NCBI GenBank assembly: GCA_949825045.1
Contig: OX463827.1
Span: forward strand, 2,316,501 to 2,380,500
Length of the DNA: 64,000 bases
Direction: 5' to 3'
Source: Argyresthia goedartella
Lineage: Eukaryota > Arthropoda > Insecta > Lepidoptera > Argyresthiidae
The notes under the pieces were generated by a model, which was given only the letters and a program-made list of their open reading frames with translations, was not told where the DNA came from and ran no database searches. Each line of letters begins with the position of its first letter. Within the stretch, counting starts at the first letter, position 1. The position numbers and the translations under genes are program-made. This document shows, piece by piece, positions 57,216 to 64,000 of this stretch.

Positions 57216-57418
57216 CTTATCCTGAAATCCAAGTCGTCGTGCCCGCTCCCGCTGCTGTGGGTGGCGCTCCGCGGACCGTACGGCGAGGCGGCCGTGCGGG
57301 CACGCGTGGCGGAGCACACCTTCGCCGAGGACAGCAGCGACGCGCCCCCGCTGCCGCTGCCGCTGGCCGACCCGAGCGACACTAACAGGCTGCTCAGCAA
57401 CAAGGCGATACACTTCCG
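57216..57418 (+). CDS. CYHR1: CYHR1/ZTRAF1-like gene, penultimate exon
   Basis: 203 bp, phase 0 in and phase 2 out. It encodes LILKSKSSCPLPLLWVALRG, PYGEAAVRARV and later DPSDTNRLLSNKAIHF, ending in CG before GTGAGC. The family has LILKSK...LLLKGPYDD and ...CNKLLAAKNINLR at the same places, so this is the TRAF-like C-terminal domain. The last ~90 bp of the exon, with the donor, are repeated seven more times downstream (57330-58276). If the donor is not used, an in-frame TGA follows one codon later. Confidence 0.88.
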
Positions 57419-58276
57419 GTGAGCCCTACACACATGTGTACCTAGCCGGGGACAGCAGCGACGCGCCCCCGCTGCCGCTGCCGCTGGCCGACCCGAGCGA
57501 CACTAACAGGCTGCTCAGCAACAAGGCGATACACTTCCGGTGAGCCCTACACACATGTGTACCTAGCCGGGGACAGCAGCGAAGCGCCCCCGCTGCCGCT
57601 GCCGCTGGCCGACCCGAGCGACACTAACAGGCTGCTCAGCAACAAGGCGATACACTTCCGGTGAGCCCTACACACATGTGTACCTAGCCGGGGACAGCAG
57701 CGACGCGCCCCCGCTGCCGCTGCCGCTGGCCGACCCGAGCGACACTAACAGGCTGCTCAGCAACAAGGCGATACACTTCCGGTGAGCCCTACACACATGT
57801 GTACCTAGCCGGGGACAGCAGCGACGCGCCCCCGCTGCCGCTGCCGCTGGCCGACCCGAGCGACACTAACAGGCTGCTCAGCATCAAGGCGATACACTTC
57901 CGGTGAGCCCTACACACATGTGTACCTAGCCGGGGACAGCAGCGACGCGCCCCCGCTGCCGCTGCCGCTGGCCGACCCGAGCGACACTAACAGGCTGCTC
58001 AGCAACAAGGCGATACACTTCCGGTGAGCCCTACACACATGTGAACATAGCCGGGGACAGCAGTGACGCGTCCCCGCTGCCGCTGCCGCTGGCCGACCCG
58101 AGCGACACTAACAGGCTGCTCAGCAACAAGGCGATACACTTCCGGTGAGCCCTACACACATGTGTACCTAGCCGGGGACAGCAGCGACGCGCCCCCGCTG
58201 CCGCTGCCGCTGCCGCTGGCCGACCCGAGCGACACTAACAGGCTGCTCAGCAACAAGGCGATACACTTCCGGTGAG
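57330..58276 (+). repeat. 121-bp tandem array made from exon 3' end plus splice donor, eight units
   Basis: Units start GACAGCAGCGACGCG and each carries CACTTCCGGTGAG. The donor GT positions are 57419, 57540, 57661, 57782, 57903, 58024, 58145 and 58272, so the period is exactly 121 bp except for the last, which has a 6-bp CCGCTG insertion. Single-base variants mark several units (for example AAC to ATC in unit 5, GACGCG to GAAGCG in unit 3). The first unit is coding; the others lie in the following intron. Confidence 0.95.
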
Positions 58277-58569
58277 TTCTTGTCTAACTGGCGGTGGCCA
58301 AAAGCGACTTCCGGTCTACATCTATCCAAATACAATTCATGTAAATATCATTCTTGTAGCGACTTGCACGTCTCTGATGCTGAAACGGATTTAAAGATTG
58401 ATGCTCAAATTCCTTCCCGGTCCCGAGCGAGCGACAACCGTATGTTTTTGTCTGCGATCGCCCATCCGTCTTGTTTCAGCTCTGCCCTGGCGGTACCCCC
58501 AAATACTTGTTCCACTTTGGGACCATTTCAATAAACGCTAGTCCTAAGTAAGTATTGTCTTACTTGCAG
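58277..58569 (+). other. CYHR1 last intron after the array
   Basis: The intron ends with TTGTCTTACTTGCAG. The ORF at 58280-58534 has no recognisable content. Confidence 0.6.
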
Positions 58570-58597
58570 ACTGATCATGTTCCTCGCGTCGAAGTGA
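58570..58597 (+). CDS. CYHR1: CYHR1/ZTRAF1-like gene, last coding exon
   Basis: The first base completes an arginine codon (CG from the previous exon plus A), followed by LIMFLASK and TGA 58595-58597. The family ends RLFLFQIQK, so IHF-RLIMFLASK lines up closely. This phase-consistent tail, after a strong TTACTTGCAG acceptor, confirms the exon despite its 28-bp coding length. The 3' UTR continues rightwards. Confidence 0.85.
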
Positions 58598-60403
58598 TCT
58601 ACTGTCGAGCCATATCCGCTCAGTCCGTACGACGACAACGAGAACCTGATTTAATACACTCACACGCTACCACTACCACTCCGGTATCAGCTACTCAGAG
58701 ACACCTGCGAGAGTCCTGCGGTCGCCGTTATCTGGCACCTTGGCAGTATAAGGCTCGATTCCTATCAAGGAATTATACACCTTGCCTGGCCTGACGGATA
58801 TATTCTCCATGTTTTATGACGTGCGATTCTGATTGTTGTAAATTAGAACGTGTTTAAATATAGTTGGTTGGTTTGAAATTGTTATGATATTTATCGTCAT
58901 CCAACTTTAGTTAAAAACATGGACAATATTTTAAATCTCGTGCTAAATGAGGGCATAGACTTTGACAATGGGTGCTTATTTATCTAAGTACGTGATATGT
59001 TTAGAGAGTTCGCTGAAACAAGTGCTTATGAGCTGCCCTTTTGATGACTTATGAAAGTAGTAAATCATGGACCCACAATGATCTCATTAACAAAAGGAGT
59101 TTATAAGAATGTGTTTCTTTACTTTAGAGAGCGATCTATCACAAACGCGTAATTAAAGTGATGTACAGAAGTGGAAGAAATATTTATATCTTGCTCACTA
59201 TTTATTTATGTTTAGTGTACTGGACGACTTTGTGTAGATAGACAATCGCCTTACAATAAGTTTGGCGTGATGCCATTAGGAGATTAACATATTTTCGAGT
59301 ACAAAATTTAGCAGAAATGTAGACTTATTCGGTTTGTTTGTAACCAATTTATCGAGATGATTTTTAGATTTAATTATTTAATTTATAATGATTTTGTCTT
59401 TTTATTCAGTAATGCGGTAAATTTATTTATAACATCTGGCTGGATAGATATGTCAACAATGGAAAATGCAATATTTTACGGGTTTTTGAGATTGTGTTGA
59501 AGATTACGTGAAGAAGGCATAATTAAAAATATATCTTGATATTTTTTGTTATGCAATAATCATTATTATGCATGTTTCATTGTTTTAGATATAGTTTTTT
59601 TTTTACTTTCATGATTTTAGTGTCATACGTATTTAGGCGACACCAGGCGTGTTCACCTGTCTGTCTTACGACTTCTATCACACGTGAGTGAGCGAGAAGG
59701 AAATACCTTGTTGACTGTCTGTCTTACGACTTCTATCACACGTGAGTGAGCGAGAAGGAAATACCTTGTTGACTGTCTGTCTTACGACTTCTATCACACG
59801 TGAGCGAGCGAGAAGGAAATACCTTGTTGACGACGTCACACAGGTCACTGTGGTTTTGTACTGAATGTTAAAATAATTTATTGTAATCAATGGATGTGTG
59901 ATTGTTGTGTGTGAATCAAAAGTGTCTTTATTTACAATTTTATAGATAATTTGTGTGTTTTCACTAAATTATGGTCATTTTATCGCGTCATTGTTTAGCT
60001 GCAACAGGATGGGTATGTCCCACGCGCCTGTATTAATTACGATTGGAAAGATTTGTTCGCAATTATTATATCTTTAAATGAATAAAGTGGTAAGTTCGAT
60101 GATTTTTTTCTGAGCCATTTCCTATTGATTTAACATTTGAATACGTACACGTCATTGTGTAGGAACGTGTGTAATGCTAAAACTCGATTGAAGTATTTTA
60201 AACAGATTCGAAAGATGCCATCAACTGAACCGAACAAGAACTGTCTTATGTCGCCGTCAGTTTTCTTGTTAGTTAGTTAGTCTAGACGCCTTCATAATGA
60301 AACCGACCGACCTGTGGTCCTACTGCCTCCTGCCTCCTACTCAACAACAAAAGGCAAACAGTTGGTTGTGTGCGACGTGTGACGCGACAACATATATTAT
60401 ATA
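58598..60403 (+). other. CYHR1 3' UTR and intergenic region
   Basis: AT-rich and non-coding. An AATAAA (60079) may be a poly(A) signal. It contains the 58-bp tandem repeat at 59657-59830. The gene at 60404 points towards it. Confidence 0.5.
59657..59830. repeat. 58-bp tandem repeat, three copies
   Basis: CTGTCTGTCTTACGACTTCT starts at 59657, 59715 and 59773, with nearly perfect copies; the third has GAGCGAG for GAGTGAG. Each includes CACACGTGAG. Confidence 0.93.
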
Positions 60404-60541
60404 TTAGTAAGGCTTGTGTCTGTTGAGCCGCAGCTTGTCCAGCGACGCAGTCAGCTTGCTGCCGAGCGTCCCCGCCGGCACGCGGCCGCGTCTCCAGGCG
60501 CTGAGGAGTTCGGCCTCACCCGCCGTGATGAGCACGTCGTT
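60404..60541 (-). CDS. Terminal coding exon of an unidentified gene
   Basis: On the minus strand a 3' splice site (GGCTCGCTTGCAG) precedes 45 codons ending in TAA at 60404-60406. The peptide has NDVLITAGEAELLSAWRRGR, then LTASLDKLRLNRHKPY. GC-rich wobble positions, an uninterrupted frame and the acceptor support a real host exon. No domain recognised and no upstream exon found within the window. Phase 0 entry is assumed. Confidence 0.6.
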   Translation of the reverse strand, partial: NDVLITAGEAELLSAWRRGRVPAGTLGSKLTASLDKLRLNRHKPY

Positions 60542-61744
60542 CTGCAAGCGAGCCAGTCAGTCAGTCAGTCAGTTAGTCAGGCGGTGCATCCCACATACGG
60601 GGTAGTCGACTTTTGCCAAACGTTCTTTTGACGCGGTATTCAATTCTAATTAATTTTGCGAGTATCCTTTTGGTACACTTACGATTCTACGGTTAAACCA
60701 GCAGTTCGCAACAAAATTGTAGGACAGAAAATACGGATCGGTATGAAAAAAGTCGTTTACCACGGGTGGACTTGGATATTAAACTTTTGAACTTACTGCT
60801 TTGACGAAATTTTAAATTCCAAATGTATCAGTCACATAATAGTAGCTTATGTGACTGCTACATAATGGAGGGCATTAATACTCGAGAGTTTTAAAATGTA
60901 TAGTTACATACCTACACTAGTTTATCTACACACATATCATAAGCTCTCTTTGATGTGTTCAGAAACCGCATGTTTGACCGGCATTGTGGCTCTGCAGTTG
61001 TTTAGCTTGTTCTGTAGCACCAACATCACCGACAAACTAGGGGTGGCACGCAGGCGGGCGTCGGCGTTCGAAATTTGATTGTCATAATATGTAGAAAAAT
61101 TACACATGAGTTTTTACCAAGTAGTTTAACATTATGCTGTACGTAACGTGCGGTTTTTGTACGCAGTAAAGAGGGTTTATGATACGTGTGTACATAAACT
61201 ACTATAATGTACAGATGTAGTGAATAATCCTTTCCTATCGGCAAAACTCGGAACAACGATAACACCCGAATGGTGCCGATGTGTCTATGAATTACTGTAT
61301 TATATTAAATTACGTGTAGGTATCAAATAAATCGCATACTTTATTTATCAATGTCAAATGTCAAATTGCCCGTTTGACGTATATTACACTGAGATGTTAA
61401 AACCACCACGATTCTATCATATGAAGAATTCGTTAGGTAAACAAAAATATAACTAGTTACTGAGGACGTTTTATTTCAATAAAACGCACTGATAAAAACC
61501 AAATTCCGGTTGGGATGATCTAAAGATTCTATAAGGATTGGAACCCCAAAAGTCTAACTATAAGTCAAAACTACAGTAGGATTTTGCAGACCTTTTTTAT
61601 AACAATAAATTTTTGTAATTAATTTAAAATACTATGACATAACAAAAAAGACACCTCAACATAAAACAAAACAAACCAGCAGAGAAATTAATATAAATAA
61701 ATATGATTTTCTGATTGGATGAACGACTTCGATTATGACAGCGG
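60542..61744. other. Intergenic or intronic sequence
   Basis: An (AGTC)n run at 60552-60580 lies directly beside the exon. 61105-61198 is an interspersed repeat. No coding region recognised. Confidence 0.5.
61105..61198 (+). repeat. Interspersed repeat shared with 46955-47045
   Basis: It contains CGTAACGTGCGGTTTTTG and ACGCAGTAAAGAGGGTTTAT, as in the other copy, with scattered differences. Confidence 0.75.
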
Positions 61745-62130
61745 GATAAGAGGAGGAGGAGCGGGGTGGACAGTGTGATGCGAAACAATACTTCCAACTT
61801 CCATATCACAGTCAGAATCAGAACTATTTTCTGGTGTATCATCGTCAGAGTTTTCATGAACGGTGATTACAAAACTAGCCATATAATTTTCCAACTCAGG
61901 TTAGTGTTTTCGGTACTCGTTTTCGCATTTGATGGCGTGGTCACATACTTTGGCCCAAACATCGGAACCAATCATATTAACCTTTTCCTGTACCAATTGT
62001 TTCACAGTAGTCATATTCATACTGATGTTTCTTTTGGATACGTATCCCTTTATTTGAGACCATATGTTTTCAATCGGATTGAAATCAGGATGATATGGTG
62101 GCAATCTTAGTACAGTCTGCAACAGAGACA
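61745..62130 (-). pseudogene. Tc1/mariner-superfamily transposase C-terminal relic
   Basis: Minus strand from about 62130: LLQTVLRLPPYHPDFNPIEN, containing the third catalytic acid of the DDE domain, then IWSQIKGYVSKRN and HAIKCENEYRKH. A TAA follows at about 61902, after which the same frame continues with PELENYMASFVITVHENSDD and an acidic serine-rich tail usual in this family. The first two catalytic residues are not present, and sequence right of 62130 is unrelated. Confidence 0.8.
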
Positions 62131-62539
62131 TATGACCCCCCATAAAAGTGCTACAAAAGCGCCCTCTCTCGTGGTTAAATCCTTCATGACCTTCATTACC
62201 ATCAATGCCATCTATTCGATATTCGATAAACCACCAGGTCAGGCACCACAGGGTCGAAGCGTAGGATACGCTTATTTCGTCACAAATCATGAGTGTTACG
62301 TGGCGCAAATAGCTACATGTCAAGATAAGTTAGAAGTAGCATGTTCGAATCCACAAAGGCTCAGTTTTTGCTAAGCAAAATATTGGTAATGTTGGTGTAA
62401 TAATTTTGGAATATAATATGGTGATTCATAGAAACGATGGGTTGTTATATTGTTAGATAACTTACCTAGCTTATTTTATAACTTATTGTTATTATAAATA
62501 AAATAAAAATAATTTTGAAAGTTATTTATTTAATTTCAA
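62131..62539. other. Unassigned sequence
   Basis: No coding region or known element recognised. Confidence 0.5.
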
Positions 62540-62970
62540 TTTTTCAACAAAGAAATGTGTATCTTAGACAAACATTTAAACTCAAACTATGATTAATCTT
62601 CCGTAGAGGGAATTATCATGCTACTATGTAAGTATATTTGTAACAATTTACATCTCTCAACTTTCATAATCATAGCATGATATTTAAATAACATGTAGGG
62701 TCAAATAGTGCTACCTGGATAGCAATTTATAGAAACTTTGCTTCGATATCAATATTTAAGACTTTTTCAACAAAGAAACGAAATAAAGATATAAACTCAA
62801 ACTATGATAAATCTTCCGTAGGGAGAATCAACATGCTACTAAGTCTAAGTAACAATTTACATCTCTCAACTTTCTTTATCATAGCATGATATTTAAATAG
62901 CATATAGGGTCGAATAGTGCTATACCTGGATAGCAATTTATTGAAACATTGCTTCGATATAAGTAGTGGC
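62540..62970. repeat. Two tandem copies of a 215-bp AT-rich unit
   Basis: CTCAAACTATGAT begins at 62581 and 62796. The shared parts include AATCTTCCGTAG, AACAATTTACATCTCTCAAC and TAGCATGATATTTAAATA. It borders the transposase exon and could be subterminal repeat sequence of that transposon. Confidence 0.85.
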
Positions 62971-62982
62971 AGCAAATTATTT

Positions 62983-63434
62983 TTAATATCGGAGAGGGTG
63001 CCCCTCATTTTGAAGCACTTGTTCAAGCCTGGACTTCATTCCTGTAACCATGTTGGAACACATATTACTAAGGCGGAAAAGGTCCCAAGATCTCATCACC
63101 TCTTGGTCTAAATAACTTTTTGTTCTAACATCACTCGTATCCCAGTTAAGAACCATTTGACCCCACAAGTTTTCAATTAAGTTCAAATCTGGGCTTTTAG
63201 ATGGCCACTCAATGACAGTTATATCATTACGAGCGGCAAACCACTCTCTAACCAAACACGAACGGTGCACGGAACAATTATCTTGTATAAAGTATATTTG
63301 CCCCTCTGGATACACGTTGCGCACTGTTGGAATCATCACATCTTGTAAAATTTCCAAGTATTTATCTTTGTTCATTCGGCCGCCGAATTCGATCAACTCC
63401 CCTGGGCCCATGGAGGACATCCAACCCCAATAGC
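62983..63434 (-). CDS. Tc1/mariner-type transposase, last exon
   Basis: It begins after a TTGTTTTGCAG acceptor on the minus strand and completes a glycine codon from the previous exon (GYWGWMSSMGPGELIEFGG). The DDE core has YFIQDNCSVHRS (second Asp) and WPSKSPDLNLIENLWG (Glu). Counting gives 35 residues between them, one more than the usual Tc1 DD34E. The stop is at 62983-62985. The retained frame has no internal stop. Together with the exon at 63838 it would form most of the catalytic domain; the DNA-binding N-terminus is off-window. Confidence 0.8.
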
Positions 63435-63837
63435 CTGCAAAACAATAATTTGGTTAAATAACAAATAATCCACACTGCGTAATACAATTTAAAATAATAA
63501 TATTTCGAATCCCGGCTGGGCACGAAGACAAAAGGTGTTAGAAGTTGCATGTTTCTGATGTTGCCGTGTTTGGTTCTATGACACAGGCTATTTAACCTCT
63601 CAAGATACGTCCTATAAAAATATAAGCAAAAATACATCGCGATTTTCAACTTAACGCCATAGACTTATAGAGTTCCAATCCTATGAAAATTTCGGCCGAC
63701 CGGATATCGCGACGACGACGGGACGTGAAAGGTTAAGTGTGGGGCCAGAAGTAAAAGCAATGTATGTGCCTGTCTGTATGATGTTAATGTTGTTTATAAA
63801 CACAACATATAACATATATGTTTATAAATATTCTTAC
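63435..63837 (-). other. Intron in transposase gene
   Basis: 403 bp, minus-strand GTAAGAATAT donor and TTGTTTTGCAG acceptor. The two exons join in phase across a glycine codon, and neither side reads through the intron. Confidence 0.7.
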
Positions 63838-64000
63838 CTAAAGTTATTCTGCCACTTGTTCTCAAAGGCAAAATATTTTGATGGTTATAACGCTCGCCAG
63901 CTCTTCTCCATAATATTTTTCTGCCATCATCATCGGACTTAAAACTTTTTTCGTCGGTAAAAATTACGATTTCGTTCTCCCAATCAAAGTTTAGATATTC
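63838..64000 (-). CDS. Tc1/mariner-type transposase, upstream exon (partial)
   Basis: On the minus strand from the window edge: EYLNFDWENEIVIFTDEKSF, containing the first catalytic Asp in FTDEKSF, then GRKILWRRAGERYN and LRTSGRITL before the GTAAGA donor. This is the start of the DDE domain of the same transposase as 62983-63434. The N-terminal helix-turn-helix part lies outside the window. Confidence 0.8.

Noticed and set aside
57216..58276. Tandem units as a chain of mini-exons spliced through 27-bp introns (GTGAG...CCTAG)
   Set aside because: 27 bp is below the usual minimum for spliceosomal introns, and the 121-bp period changes phase; decoy donors are the more cautious reading.
1..64000. 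CRISPR array, bacterial operon or prophage
   Set aside because: Tandem repeats present have no spacer pattern, genes are split by introns, and all elements are eukaryotic transposons.

Overview
This is eukaryotic, animal-type DNA, most likely from an insect and probably a moth or butterfly. That is inferred from the mixture of transposable elements: BEL/Pao, a CsRn1/Kabuki-type Ty3/gypsy element, Jockey with a PRE_C2HC ORF1, DIRS, and Tc1/mariner. There are no bacterial-style operons, no CRISPR array and no recognisable tRNA or rRNA gene. Much of the window is one host gene whose introns are packed with transposons.

Host backbone: four plus-strand exons (23713-23924, 25341-25501, 57216-57418, 58570-58597) have matching splice phases. 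Together they encode the C-terminal half of a cysteine/histidine-rich TRAF-like zinc protein, CYHR1/ZTRAF1. The 5' exons must lie left of the window. The intron between the second and third visible exons is about 31.7 kb and holds most of the transposons. The end of the third exon has been amplified into a 121-bp tandem array that repeats its 5' splice site eight times. A terminal exon of a different, unidentified gene lies convergently at 60404-60541 on the minus strand.

Transposons, left to right. (1) 1-21449 is a nested stack. A BEL/Pao element (BEL-1 inner, minus, 1890-8411) sits inside a near-identical BEL-1 copy (outer, plus, 1-1889 and 8412-11892). The outer copy lies in the 3' end of a second BEL family (BEL-2 copy A, 11893-12555). 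Copy A lies in a Ty3/gypsy element (Gypsy-1, 12556-13439 and 18426-20869). Gypsy-1 also carries a second BEL-2 insertion (copy B, 13440-18425) and abuts a reversed fragment of its own family (20870-21449). (2) 24518-25029 is a LINE relic. (3) 26020-32368 is a DIRS element split by a LINE (29814-32185). (4) 32446-35764 is an internally deleted Ty3/gypsy element (Gypsy-3), followed by Jockey copy 1 (35765-39586). (5) 40695-47960 is a decayed BEL relic split by an intact young CsRn1-type element (41002-46854). (6) 48909-52412 holds a MITE-like element and a 3.1-kb element with terminal inverted repeats. (7) 52787-55560 holds two Jockey copies arranged head to head. (8) 61745-64000 holds two Tc1/mariner-superfamily transposase remnants, one with an intron.

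The LTR pairs are identical or nearly so (0 differences in 190 bp for the CsRn1-type element, 1 seen in 219 bp for inner BEL-1, 2 seen in 506 bp for BEL-2 B), so several insertions are recent. The CsRn1-type element has full-length gag and pol frames plus a small downstream ORF with an N-myristoylation motif and a membrane segment. It is the best candidate for a functional system here, together with the splice-donor array in the host gene.
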